DNA of 64,000 bases, taken from contig NZ_JADYVE010000004.1 of the NCBI RefSeq assembly GCF_020193655.1, forward strand, positions 1-64,000. Direction: 5' to 3'. The notes under the pieces were generated by a model that did no database searches, had not been told where the DNA came from, and saw only the letters and a program-made list of their open reading frames with translations. Position numbers and translations under genes: made by a program. The stretch's first letter is position 1; each line of letters opens with the position of its first letter. Shown here piece by piece: positions 16,716 through 25,448 of the stretch. This stretch comes from Ensifer sp. IC3342. Its GTDB lineage: Bacteria; Pseudomonadota; Alphaproteobacteria; Rhizobiales; Rhizobiaceae.

Positions 16716-18037
16716 TGGCACCCACGGTTCTCAACGGAATTCGCCTGTGGCCGCGCACACTCGGGGCGCGGCTGTTCGTCATTCTTTTCGCCGGTCTGAC
16801 GATCGCCCACGCCATGTCGTTTGCGGTGCTGTTTTCCGAACGCTATATCGCCGCCAGGTCGGTGATGTTCAATACGCTCGAAAATGACGTCGCGACATCG
16901 ATCGCCATCCTTGACCGACTCCCCGCAGCCGAGCGTGCCGCCTGGCTGGATCAACTCAATCGCGGCTCCCACCGCTTCGTTCTGGGGGAAGGCACTCCCG
17001 GCAACCCCGCGCTTGAGGCTGATGACGCCGAGGTCGCCTCCAGGATCCAAACTGCGATCGGCGCGAAGCACCCGATCGAGGTCGAATCGATCCCCGGTGG
17101 AGGTCGCCGTTTTCAGGCCCATCTCCGCTTAAGCGACGGTGAGCCGCTGACGATCGATGTCACGCCAAGGGGCGTCATGCCCGTGGCTGACTGGCTGCCC
17201 TACGTACTCATCACCCAGCTTGCCCTGCTGGTACTGTGCAGCTGGCTCGCCATGCGCCAGGCCGTCCGCCCCCTCGCCAATCTCGCGAGAGCCGTCGACA
17301 CGCTTGACCCGAACAGCAACACGCCGCGGCTCAGCGAGACCGGGCCAAGGGAGGTCGCCTATGCGGCAACGGCCTTCAATGCGATGCGCGATCGCATCGC
17401 CCAGTATCTGGAGGAACGCGTGCAGATCCTCGCGGCGATCTCACATGATCTCCAGACTCCGATTACGCGCATGAAGCTCCGCGCGGAGATGGCCGAAGAA
17501 TCCGTCGACAGAGACAAACTGATTCAGGATCTCGATGAAGTCGAACGTCTCGTCAAGGAAGGGGTCGCCTATGCGCGCAGCGCGCACGGCAATGACGAAA
17601 AGGCCTCGCGCATCGATCTCGCCTCTTTCGTCGAGAGTCTGGCCTACGACTATCAGGATACCGGCAAGGCCGTCACGGTCGGAGAATTGAGCGGCGGTAC
17701 CATCGTGACCCGGCCGCACGCCTTGAAGCGAATCCTCACCAACCTGATCGACAATGCGCTGAAGTTCGGCGGCAGCCCGGAAATCGAGGTGCAGCGCCGC
17801 GCCGGCGACACCGTGATCATAAAGGTCCTCGATCGCGGCCCTGGCATTCCGGAAAGTCAGCTGAAAGCGGTGATGGAACCGTTCTATCGCCTGGAGCAGT
17901 CGCGTAACCGCGACACCGGCGGGACGGGTCTCGGCCTCGCCATTGCGCAGCAGCTCGCGACCGTCATCGGCGGTTCACTGACTTTGCGCAACCGCGAAGG
18001 TGGCGGCCTCGTGGCAGAAATAGCTCTCCGCCAATAG
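16715..18037 (+). CDS. EnvZ-type sensor histidine kinase
   Basis: A 440-residue inner-membrane kinase. Helix 1 (about 13-37) and helix 2 (about 160-180) flank a periplasmic domain of roughly 120 residues. A HAMP domain follows, then HisKA with His244 in AISHDLQTPITRMKLRAE. The ATPase domain has NLIDNALKFG, DRGPGIPES and GTGLGLAIAQQLA. The stop of the regulator and this start overlap (TGATG); a GTG three bases earlier is equally possible. The position after the epoxide hydrolase suggests, but does not prove, a role in sensing envelope or solvent stress. Confidence 0.9.
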   Translation: MAPTVLNGIRLWPRTLGARLFVILFAGLTIAHAMSFAVLFSERYIAARSVMFNTLENDVATSIAILDRLPAAERAAWLDQLNRGSHRFVLGEGTPGNPALEADDAEVASRIQTAIGAKHPIEVESIPGGGRRFQAHLRLSDGEPLTIDVTPRGVMPVADWLPYVLITQLALLVLCSWLAMRQAVRPLANLARAVDTLDPNSNTPRLSETGPREVAYAATAFNAMRDRIAQYLEERVQILAAISHDLQTPITRMKLRAEMAEESVDRDKLIQDLDEVERLVKEGVAYARSAHGNDEKASRIDLASFVESLAYDYQDTGKAVTVGELSGGTIVTRPHALKRILTNLIDNALKFGGSPEIEVQRRAGDTVIIKVLDRGPGIPESQLKAVMEPFYRLEQSRNRDTGGTGLGLAIAQQLATVIGGSLTLRNREGGGLVAEIALRQ

Positions 18038-18190
18038 AGCACCCCGACGAAAGGCGCCTAGCCTTCCGAATTTCGTAATTTCAAAGAGTTGTATCTTCCA
18101 CTTTACTTAAACTGTGAACCGGCGCTCTGCGCGGCAACGGGGCGGCAACGGCCGCCTCGCTCTCGCATCCATTCATACGTCGGTCGCCGC

Positions 18191-18826
18191 TCATGACGGT
18201 TGCTGCTCGCTGGTCTGCTCGCGCACCATGTACTCGGCATACCAGGTGGGCCAATCCTCGTCCCGGCGGCCGAGTTGCTTTTCGTATTCGCCGTGGGCGG
18301 CCTCCGCACGTCGGAAGGCGCTCGCGAGGTCCGTCGCCGAGGCGAATGTCGTGGCGCCCGGGTCGACGCGTCCGGGCAAGCGCTCGGTGACCTCCTGGAG
18401 CAGCCAGCCATTACCGTCCGGATCGCTGAACGTGGCGTAGGAGCGGTAGCTGCCCCGCTCGGGATGCCGTCCGCTCACCGGCGGCTGTCCGGGGCCGGCG
18501 CGATGGAAGATTTCGCTCACCACTGCGCCGCGGTTGACGAGTTCTTCGCGCGCGGCCTCGATGTCCGACACCACCAGGTACATCCCGCTTGCCGATCCGG
18601 GCGCGGCCGAGGTGATCCCCTTGCCGAAGTGGACCGAGCTCGGCGAGCCTGGCGGTGTGAACTGCACGACGCGGAACGCGTCGCCGACGGCGAAGTCGGC
18701 GTCGAGCCTCCAGCCGAGGCTGCCGTAAAAGCTCTTGGCACGATCGACGTCAGAAACGGGGATGACGACGACCTCGAGCTTGAGGTCGACCGTTGGCGCT
18801 CTCTCGGTGCTGGTTTCGGTTGTCAT
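18191..18826 (-). CDS. VOC-family (glyoxalase/bleomycin resistance-like) protein
   Basis: A 211-residue protein. Its first 130 residues form a VOC fold of paired beta-alpha-beta-beta-beta units: LEVVVIPVSDVDRAKSFYGSLGWRLDADF begins one and ATFSDPDGNGWLLQEV ends the other. A C-terminal helical tail (about 150-211) is rich in Glu and Arg. Members bind metals or small molecules; the exact reaction cannot be told. The ribosome site AAGGAGA precedes the ATG at 18826. It stands alone between a two-component pair and a convergently unrelated hydrolase gene. Confidence 0.85.
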   Translation of the reverse strand: MTTETSTERAPTVDLKLEVVVIPVSDVDRAKSFYGSLGWRLDADFAVGDAFRVVQFTPPGSPSSVHFGKGITSAAPGSASGMYLVVSDIEAAREELVNRGAVVSEIFHRAGPGQPPVSGRHPERGSYRSYATFSDPDGNGWLLQEVTERLPGRVDPGATTFASATDLASAFRRAEAAHGEYEKQLGRRDEDWPTWYAEYMVREQTSEQQPS

Positions 18827-18942
18827 GGCCTTCTCCTTGTGTCTGAAGAGCGACGCACCCAGGCGCCCCCTTGTTTCTTTTCAATCGACTAACGCAATGA
18901 GTTGAACGAGGCTCTGAGCTCGAGGGCTACGACTAAAGCTGA

Positions 18943-19989
18943 TCAGAAACGATCGACGTCGGCAACGGCTTGCGCAAATGCCTGCGGCGCTTCCTGGGGT
19001 AGGTTGTGGCCGATGCCGCCCGTGATCAAGCGATGCTCATACTTGCCCGAAAACTTCTTCGCGTAGGCTGCGGGCTCCGGATGCGGGGCGCCGTTGGCGT
19101 CACCCTCGAGCGTGATCGTCGGCACGCCGATCACCGGGAATTTGGCGAGCTTCTCTTCCAGATCGTCATATTTCCGCTCGCCATCGGCCAGACTGATCCG
19201 CCAGCGGTAATTGTGGATCGTGATATCGACATGATCCGGGTTCTCGAACGCCGCAGCGCTGCGGTTGAAGGTGGCGTCGTCGAAATTCCATTTCGGCGAT
19301 GCGAGCTGCCAGATGAGGCTCGCGAATTCGGCGCGGTTTTGCTCGTAGCCGGCACGGCCGCGGTCGGTGGCGAAATAAAACTGGTACCACCAGGCAAGCT
19401 CCGCCTTCGGCGGCAAGGGCTTCTTGTTCAGGTCACGGCTGCCGATGAGATAGCCGCTCACCGAAACCAGGGCCCTGCACCGCTCCGGCCAGAGCGCAGC
19501 GATGATATTGGCGGTTCGCGCTCCCCAATCGCAGCCGGCGATGACCGCCTTCTCGATCCCGAGCGCATTCATTAGATCGATAATGTCGACGGCGATCGCC
19601 GACTGTTGGCCGTTGCGCGGCGTGTCGGGCGACAGGAAGCGTGTCGTCCCGTAGCCGCGCAGATAGGGAACGATCACCCGGTAGCCGGCCGCGGCCAACA
19701 AGGGCGCCACATCGACATAGGTATGAATGTCATAGGGCCAGCCATGCAAAAGGATGACCACAGGCGCGTCGCTCGCGCCGAGCTCGGCATAGCCGACATT
19801 GAGGACGCCGGCGTCGATCTGCTTGAGCGATGCGAAGCCTGTGCTCGTCTGAGGTGCGGTCGCGGGAATGCGGACCTTGCTGACTGGTTGTGCCTGGGCG
19901 ATACTCGTCATGCCGAACTGCGCGGCTCCGACGGCCAATGCCGCCATTCGCACGAGATGGCGTCGCGCCTGGTTGATTTCCTCTGCCAT
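18943..19989 (-). CDS. Exported alpha/beta hydrolase (epoxide hydrolase/dehalogenase-like)
   Basis: A 348-residue hydrolase. The N-terminus (MAEEINQARRHLVRMAALAV) carries an Arg pair and a hydrophobic run ending near AQAQ, consistent with export by the Tat or Sec route. The core has HGWPYD (oxyanion), nucleophile Asp in GCDWGARTAN, and His in GGIGHNLPQEAP. An Asp nucleophile points to epoxide hydrolase or haloalkane dehalogenase chemistry. The start at 19989 follows GGGGAAG; the longer frame from 20034 adds 15 residues without support. It is related in fold, but not closely, to the enzyme at 14579. Confidence 0.85.
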   Translation of the reverse strand: MAEEINQARRHLVRMAALAVGAAQFGMTSIAQAQPVSKVRIPATAPQTSTGFASLKQIDAGVLNVGYAELGASDAPVVILLHGWPYDIHTYVDVAPLLAAAGYRVIVPYLRGYGTTRFLSPDTPRNGQQSAIAVDIIDLMNALGIEKAVIAGCDWGARTANIIAALWPERCRALVSVSGYLIGSRDLNKKPLPPKAELAWWYQFYFATDRGRAGYEQNRAEFASLIWQLASPKWNFDDATFNRSAAAFENPDHVDITIHNYRWRISLADGERKYDDLEEKLAKFPVIGVPTITLEGDANGAPHPEPAAYAKKFSGKYEHRLITGGIGHNLPQEAPQAFAQAVADVDRF

Positions 19990-20184
19990 TGATTTCTTCC
20001 CCGACTGTGTAAAGACAAGAGCAGATACAGGCATCCACTTGTCTTCACTGTGTCCTCAGCCGGCGAAATTGAAAGCCTATGTCGAAATCAGGCGCGCAGA
20101 CACATTGAGATACAATTCCAGGCCGTTGCGTCGACACCCGCCGCAGTTGGCGAAGCGCCTGATCGGGTGGCCGCTTCCGGCTGC

Positions 20185-21123
20185 CTATGCGCTCTCGCGC
20201 GCATTCCGCCGGATCGTTTGCGGCGGCTGGCCAAGCGTGCGGAGAAAGGCGCGGCGCATGCGGTCGCGATCGGCAAAGCCGGTCTCTTCGGCGATCACGT
20301 CCATGGAATGCCGGCCCTGCTCCATCATCAGCCGGGCCGCCTCGACGCGGAGATTCTCCACGGCCTTGGCGGGCGACTGCCCCGTTTCGGCCCGAAACGC
20401 CCGGCTGAACTGGCGCGCGCTCAAACCGGCCGCATCCGCCAGCTCTTCTACCGATAGAACTCCGCGCAAATTCGCCTTGGCGTAGTCGATCGACCGCTGG
20501 ATCCGGTCGGATTTCGGATCCAGCTCGAGCAATGCGGAGAACTGCGACTGACCGCCGGAGCGTCGATGATAGACGACGAGCTTGCGGGCGGCCGAGCGCG
20601 CGACATCCTGGCCGTGGTCCTTCTCGATCATCGCAAGTGCAAGATCGATGCTCGCCGTCATCCCTGCAGACGTCCACACGCTGCCGTCGACGATGAAGAT
20701 GCGGTCTTCCTCGACCTTCACGGTCGGGAACCGCTCTTGAAACTGGCGTGCGAAAGCCCAGTGGGTGGTCGCCCGGCGCCCTTCCAGCAGGCCGGCTTCT
20801 GCAAGGATGAAGGCGCCCGTGCATGGCGCTGCTACGCGCCGCGCCGTTTCGAGTGCATGACGCGCGAACTCGATCAATCCTGGGGTCATCGGCTCGATCG
20901 TCGAGCTGGCGCCGAACATGACCGTGTCATAGGCAGCGTCATTGAAGGCTTTCGTGAGGACGCCGAAGCCGGCGGACGACTTGACCTCCCCGCCCCTTTC
21001 CGAAAGCAGCTCTATCTCGTAGGCCGGCTCTCCCAGCGCGATATTGGCCATCTCGAAGGCGGTCACCGCCGCGAAGCCCATGAGCTGGAATCTTGGAAAG
21101 ACGACGAAGCCGATACGATGCAT
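20185..21123 (-). CDS. GlxA-family AraC-type transcriptional regulator
   Basis: A 312-residue regulator. The N-terminal half is a DJ-1/PfpI-like domain (MHRIGFVVFPRFQLMGFAAV, later CTGAFILAEAGLL with a Cys at the elbow). The C-terminal half holds two AraC helix-turn-helix motifs (SVEELADAAGLSARQFSRAFRAETGQSPAKAV and IAEETGFADRDRMRRAFLRTLGQPP). This is the GlxA/CdhR group, often controlling catabolic or stress genes. The ATG at 21123 follows GGGAG; the longer frame from 21171 would overlap the promoter element. A related element lies before the neighbouring SDR gene. Confidence 0.9.
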   Translation of the reverse strand: MHRIGFVVFPRFQLMGFAAVTAFEMANIALGEPAYEIELLSERGGEVKSSAGFGVLTKAFNDAAYDTVMFGASSTIEPMTPGLIEFARHALETARRVAAPCTGAFILAEAGLLEGRRATTHWAFARQFQERFPTVKVEEDRIFIVDGSVWTSAGMTASIDLALAMIEKDHGQDVARSAARKLVVYHRRSGGQSQFSALLELDPKSDRIQRSIDYAKANLRGVLSVEELADAAGLSARQFSRAFRAETGQSPAKAVENLRVEAARLMMEQGRHSMDVIAEETGFADRDRMRRAFLRTLGQPPQTIRRNARESA

Positions 21124-21151
21124 GACGCAACTCCCTGGCCGGAATTGCTGT

Positions 21152-21171
21152 ATATATGGCATTTGCGACAT
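21152..21171 (-). promoter_or_regulatory. Repeated element upstream of the GlxA-type gene
   Basis: Read on the minus strand the sequence is ATGTCGCAAATGCCATATAT. It matches 18 of 20 bases of the + strand element at 22189-22208. It contains the spaced half-sites ATGTC and ATGCC one helical turn apart, as AraC-type proteins often bind. It is a candidate site for the regulator itself. Confidence 0.55.
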
Positions 21172-21332
21172 GGCATAAACCCCTGCGCTGCGAAATGCGG
21201 AACGGCGTCACGGTCCACGACCCAGCCCATCCGCGGCCGAAAGGTCGGTTCCGGCCGGTCATCCATTCATCGATTGAGGCGGTACGCGCTCCTGCCCAGG
21301 AGCGCATACCGTGTCGCCTGCATATGGACGCG

Positions 21333-22136
21333 CTAGCCGACCAACGCTCGATATCGTGGGGCGGGGGCGCTGAGCGAAAGGTTCGGTATGAGCCTCTGGC
21401 GAGCCGCTTCATATGCCTCCCAATCGGCGGCGTCCGGCAGTGATGGTATGGTGACGTGCTCGCCGAGATCGAAGCCGGCAAGCGCGGCGTCCACCATGTC
21501 CTCGGCAGGCATGACGATCTCGCTCGGCACATGCTCCAGCGGCGTTCCGGCAATGCTCCAGAAATCGGTTGCCGTCGCGCCGGGGAGTACGGCCTGGATG
21601 CGGATATTCTTCTCGGCAAACTCCTTCTGAAGCGACAAGGTGAAAGCGAGCACGAACGCCTTGCTGCCGCCGTAGACGCCGTTCAGCACTTCCGGAGCGA
21701 TGCCGACGATCGAAGCGATGTTGATTATCGCACCGGTCCCGCGAGCCACGAAACCGGGCACTGCGGCATAGGTCAGCCGCGTCAGCGCGCTGACGTTCAG
21801 CGTGATCATCTCTTCCATCTTCTCGATATCGGAGTTGAGCAGCGGGGCGGTCGCGCCGACTCCGGCATTGTTGACCAGCATGGTGATGCTGGCGTCGGTT
21901 TGAAGGATCTGCTCGACGCGGCGGAGATCAGTCTTGTTGCCAAGATCCGCGGTGACCACCTCGACGGTGCGGCCGGTATCGTCGGCAAGGCGCTTGGCCA
22001 GTTCATTCAGACGGGCCTGGTTGCGGGCGACCAGGATCAGATCATATCCCCTACGCGCAAGGCGATCGGCATAGATCGCACCAATGCCCGAGGATGCGCC
22101 TGTAATCAGCGCGGTACCTTTCGAATGCTGGGTCAT
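21333..22136 (-). CDS. Short-chain dehydrogenase/reductase
   Basis: A 267-residue classical-type SDR. It has the cofactor motif TGASSGIGAIYA, an Arg after beta-2 (VARNQARL) that favours NADP, the NNAG motif (LVNNAGVGATA), and the catalytic Ser (NIASIVG) with YGGSK. The substrate is unknown. It lies on the same strand as the GlxA-type regulator gene and its upstream region carries the same 20-base element, so regulation by that protein is likely. The last 25 residues are Pro- and Ala-rich and not conserved in SDRs in general. Confidence 0.88.
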   Translation of the reverse strand: MTQHSKGTALITGASSGIGAIYADRLARRGYDLILVARNQARLNELAKRLADDTGRTVEVVTADLGNKTDLRRVEQILQTDASITMLVNNAGVGATAPLLNSDIEKMEEMITLNVSALTRLTYAAVPGFVARGTGAIINIASIVGIAPEVLNGVYGGSKAFVLAFTLSLQKEFAEKNIRIQAVLPGATATDFWSIAGTPLEHVPSEIVMPAEDMVDAALAGFDLGEHVTIPSLPDAADWEAYEAARQRLIPNLSLSAPAPRYRALVG

Positions 22137-22188
22137 GAGGGACTCCGTTCCGTTGGTTTTAGAGCCCTGATGTTAGATCGAAACGGCC

Positions 22189-22208
22189 ATGTCTCAAATG
22201 TCATATAT
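22189..22208 (+). promoter_or_regulatory. Repeated element upstream of the SDR gene
   Basis: ATGTCTCAAATGTCATATAT differs at two positions from the minus-strand element at 21152-21171. It is in inverted orientation relative to that copy. It lies 53 bp upstream of the SDR start, a normal position for an activator or repressor site. Confidence 0.55.
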
Positions 22209-22271
22209 CCGGCGTTTTAGGACACGGCGCGATGGGCTGTCTCTGTCCGGGGTTCAACGGACTCGCCGGCA

Positions 22272-22409
22272 TCAGCGTCGAACGTCAACCGGAACTATCG
22301 CCCCGCCGAAAAGCGCGGCGATCGCGGACGGCTCCCGCGGATCGGTATCCCAGGCACAGGGCGCGGCGGCGAGCGCGATGATGGCAATGCCCATCACGAG
22401 AATACGCAT
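22272..22409 (-). CDS. Small exported protein (45 residues), unknown
   Basis: The ATG at 22409 is preceded by a very strong ribosome site (AAAGGAGGAG, spacing about 7), which is the main reason to believe in this short gene. The product begins MRILVMGIAIIALAAAPCAW, a signal-like hydrophobic segment. A Cys at residue 18 could make it a lipoprotein, though the box (AAPC) is not ideal. The remaining 27 residues contain GGAIVPVDVR. The longer frame from 22496 lacks support. No family is recognised; small rhizobial exported proteins of this kind are common. Confidence 0.55.
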   Translation of the reverse strand: MRILVMGIAIIALAAAPCAWDTDPREPSAIAALFGGAIVPVDVRR

Positions 22410-22567
22410 GTGAACTCTCCTCCTTTGCTTTGGACCAAAAGTGTTGGTGATACTGGCGAGGCTCCGCAACAGCGCGATCGAGGGAGGGCACGACACTCAA
22501 GCCCCTTCGCCCGCTCGGCGGAAGCCGAAGATAGCGCGTTCTTCGGCTTCCTAGGGTTCGTGTACGC

Positions 22568-24328
22568 TCATCCAAATGTGAAGACAAATGCTTCAACGCC
22601 CGGATCGAGGAAGCGGATCTCGAACGTCCGCTCCCGCACCTCTCCCGATTGGCGTACGAGCTGATAGAGGCGCGTTTCCGAGACCGTGCCGTTGCCATCG
22701 CGATCGATATCCGAACCGTGATCGGGACCCGGTGCGGCGCCGTCGACCTTCACTTGAAAGCGCACCTTCCTGCCGCCGGTGCCTGGTCCAAGGACGAGAT
22801 GCAGATCGCGGGCGCTGAATTTGTAGGCGATGCCGCCGCCGGCCTGGTTGAGTGTCGCCTGTTCGGCTCCGATGGTCCAGTTGCCGGCAAGGCTCCACTG
22901 ATTGAGTCGTGGCTTTCCGGTCGTATAGTCGCGTGGCGCATCGGCCGCGACGCCTTCAGGCGACACGAAGTTCGCAGCCCGCATGTAACCGACATAGTCC
23001 TCTCCGGACTGGAGATTGGCGAAGTCGGCTGCGGCTTCGGCGCCTTTTGCCTCTGGCCTCACAAGATTGCTGCCGTTCCGGCGGCTACCCGCCGCTTCCG
23101 CCAACAATTCCTGGATGACGCGCTCCGACTGCTCGTATTCACCCTCTCCGAAGTGGTGATGCCTGATCCGCCCCTCCGCATCGATGAAATAGTGCGCCGG
23201 CCAATAGCTGTTCCCGAAGGCCCGCCAGATGGCAAAGTCGTTGTCGATCGCAACGGGATAGCCGATCTTGAAATCCCTGACTGCCCGTTTGACGTTGCCG
23301 ATGCTCTTCTCGAAGGCGAATTCGGGCGCATGCACGCCTATGACAACCAGGCCCTGATCCCGGTACTTCTCCGCCCAGGCGCGAACATAGGGGATCGTGC
23401 GAATGCAATTGATGCAGGAGTAGGTCCAGAAATCGACCAGCACGACCTTGCCGCGAAGCTCTTCCACTGTGAGTGGCTTGGAATTCAGCCACTCTACGGC
23501 ACCATCGAGCGGCGGGAGAATGCCCTCCACCGACAAGCTGCTTTGATAGGTCTGCTGCTGGCCATCCGCTGTCGATGCGGCACGATTGACGGTCGCTCCA
23601 GAGGTGTCGGCACGCAGACGGTTCAGGAGCGACTGCTCAATGTTCGTCGTGCCCGCGTAGGACAGGCCTGTCAGCAGTCCCGTATCGAGGCCGAGTGCAA
23701 TTGCCGCGACGCCGGCGAGCACGGCGACGCCGAGCCCCTGTCGAAGACGCTCGCCAAGACCGAGCGATCGCTTCATCGCTTCGAACACCCTCCCGCCGGC
23801 GAGTACTGCGAGGGCGAGCGAGGTGGCTGCGCCAGCCGCATAAGCCGTCAGCAGAAGAGTCGTCTCGACGTTGGCGCCATGGAGCGCGGCACCGGTCAGG
23901 ACCAGCCCAAGAATCGGGCCGGCGCAGGGCGCCCATAAAAGGCCGGTTGCGACACCAAGGAGCAGAGACCCTCCGACGCTCGCCTTCTGCCCGGCCGCCC
24001 GATGCGAAAGGCGGTTGCCGAGCGCGACTGCCGGGCGGGTAACGATCGCCGTGAGCTGCGGCGAGAGCAGCATTACCCCGAAGGCCGCGAGCACCGCTAT
24101 TGCCGCATATCGGCCAGCCTCATTCGCCTGGACGGCCCAGTCCCCGCCAATCGCGGCAAGCGTCGCCACACCTGCGAATGTGACGACCTTTCCGATGAGC
24201 ATCGGAAGAATGCTCTTGGCGAAAGGCTGGCCGGCGCGAGCAAACACGAACGGCAAGACCGGGAGGATGCAGGGGCTGACAATGGTCAGCACGCCTGCGA
24301 GATAAGCTATCGTGAAAAGGATCATCAT
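22568..24328 (-). CDS. dipZ: DipZ-type CcdA-thioredoxin fusion protein
   Basis: A 586-residue inner-membrane thiol-disulfide protein. Residues about 1-240 form a CcdA/DsbD-like membrane domain (ILFTIAYLAGVLTIVSPCILPVLPFVFAR, and later WAPCAGPILGLVLTG), each with a Cys used in electron transfer. A periplasmic thioredoxin-like domain (about 290-430) has the redox site YSCINCIRTIPYVRAW. The last 150 residues form the beta-rich DipZ C-terminal domain. It moves electrons from cytoplasmic thioredoxin to periplasmic targets. The start at 24328 follows GAGGGA; MM is the true N-terminus. Confidence 0.9.
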   Translation of the reverse strand: MMILFTIAYLAGVLTIVSPCILPVLPFVFARAGQPFAKSILPMLIGKVVTFAGVATLAAIGGDWAVQANEAGRYAAIAVLAAFGVMLLSPQLTAIVTRPAVALGNRLSHRAAGQKASVGGSLLLGVATGLLWAPCAGPILGLVLTGAALHGANVETTLLLTAYAAGAATSLALAVLAGGRVFEAMKRSLGLGERLRQGLGVAVLAGVAAIALGLDTGLLTGLSYAGTTNIEQSLLNRLRADTSGATVNRAASTADGQQQTYQSSLSVEGILPPLDGAVEWLNSKPLTVEELRGKVVLVDFWTYSCINCIRTIPYVRAWAEKYRDQGLVVIGVHAPEFAFEKSIGNVKRAVRDFKIGYPVAIDNDFAIWRAFGNSYWPAHYFIDAEGRIRHHHFGEGEYEQSERVIQELLAEAAGSRRNGSNLVRPEAKGAEAAADFANLQSGEDYVGYMRAANFVSPEGVAADAPRDYTTGKPRLNQWSLAGNWTIGAEQATLNQAGGGIAYKFSARDLHLVLGPGTGGRKVRFQVKVDGAAPGPDHGSDIDRDGNGTVSETRLYQLVRQSGEVRERTFEIRFLDPGVEAFVFTFG

Positions 24329-24443
24329 CGTCCCTCTGCAATGGACCAGCGCCTCATCCGGCATCGGTCGCGCTTGACACGCGCAGCAAGGGACCAGAGC
24401 GAAGTATCCGGCTTGTGTCCTCTCCCAAGCGGATATGTATCAA

Positions 24444-24475
24444 AATGCAGCAGGAGGTTTCGCGGAACCTCCTGC
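24444..24475 (-). terminator. Intrinsic terminator of the DJ-1-type gene
   Basis: A perfect 10-bp stem (24450-24459 with 24466-24475, 6-base loop) is followed on the minus strand by ATTTTGATAC. It lies about 45 bases past the stop codon of the minus-strand gene ending at 24522. Confidence 0.75.
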
Positions 24476-24521
24476 ACCCCCAAAAAGAATGCAGCCGGCG
24501 AACAGCCCGCGCCAGAAGCGG

Positions 24522-25196
24522 CTACTGCAGAAGCTTCAGCAGCTCCTTGGCGGCTGACGTCGACGAAGACGGGTTTTGGCCGGTAATCAGCCGACCGTCC
24601 ACGACGGTGAAATCAGCCCAGTCGGCGGCCTTTTCGTAGCGCCCGCCCAGACGTTTCAACTCGTCCTCGACAAGGAACGGCACAACGTCGGTCAGCTGCA
24701 CCGCTTCCTCCTCGGAATTGGCGAAGCCGGTGACGCGCTTTCCCTTGACGATGGGCTGACCCTGATAGGTTACCTTGTTCAGGACAGCCGGGCCATGACA
24801 GACGGCCGCGACCGGCTTGCCGGTGTTATAGAAATCCTCGATCAAGGCGATCGAGTTCTTGTCTTCGGCGAGATCCCACAGCGGGCCGTGACCACCCGGG
24901 TAGAAGATCGCGTCGAAGCCGTCCGCTTTGACCGCGCCGAGCTTTATTGTGGTTGCAAGCGCCTTCTGCGCCGCCGGATCTTTCTTGAAGCGCTCCATCG
25001 CCTCGGTCTGGTTGCCCGGCTCGTCACTCTTGGGATCGATCGGCGGCTGACCGCCCTTTGGAGAAGCAAGTGTGATCTCCGCGCCGGCGTCCTTGAAAAC
25101 ATAATAGGGTGCCGCGAACTCCTCGAGCCAGAAACCGGTCGGCTTGCCGGTGTTCCCTAGCTGGTCATGCGAAGTCAAAACCATCAAGATTTTCAT
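24522..25196 (-). CDS. DJ-1/PfpI-type class I amidotransferase-like protein (Hsp31-like)
   Basis: A 224-residue member of the DJ-1 superfamily. The N-terminus is KILMVLTSHDQLGNTGKPTGFWLEEFAAPYYVF, the acidic residue of the triad is the Glu in WLEEF, and the nucleophile Cys sits in VAAVCHGPAVL followed by the His. The family includes glyoxalase III and protein deglycases that defend against dicarbonyls. The start at 25196 is 9 bases from GGGAG; an ATG two codons earlier is too close to it. It is divergent from a LysR gene with 252 bp between them, so that regulator is its likely controller. Confidence 0.88.
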   Translation of the reverse strand: MKILMVLTSHDQLGNTGKPTGFWLEEFAAPYYVFKDAGAEITLASPKGGQPPIDPKSDEPGNQTEAMERFKKDPAAQKALATTIKLGAVKADGFDAIFYPGGHGPLWDLAEDKNSIALIEDFYNTGKPVAAVCHGPAVLNKVTYQGQPIVKGKRVTGFANSEEEAVQLTDVVPFLVEDELKRLGGRYEKAADWADFTVVDGRLITGQNPSSSTSAAKELLKLLQ

Positions 25197-25448
25197 AGTC
25201 ATTCTCCCTCTTTTGAGGCGCCCGAACGTGGGATCGCCGGGATAATTCTCGAACTCGAGCTTCGTACTGTCAGGGAGCTCGTCCATGACCACACGGGCAC
25301 AGACATCCTAGCTACGCAGCCTATTCTTCGTACTTGGCCGGATATTGGCCGACCGCAGCAGCTTGCTCTGCATCATATTTACTTCTTGCCGCCTTCGCGG
25401 GAATACTCGATGCACGACAGTCACTCTCCCGCAGAACGGCAGAATAAG

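Noticed and set aside
22649..23938. 429-residue plus-strand frame
   Set aside because: Antisense to the dipZ-type gene, whose domains and motifs are clear.
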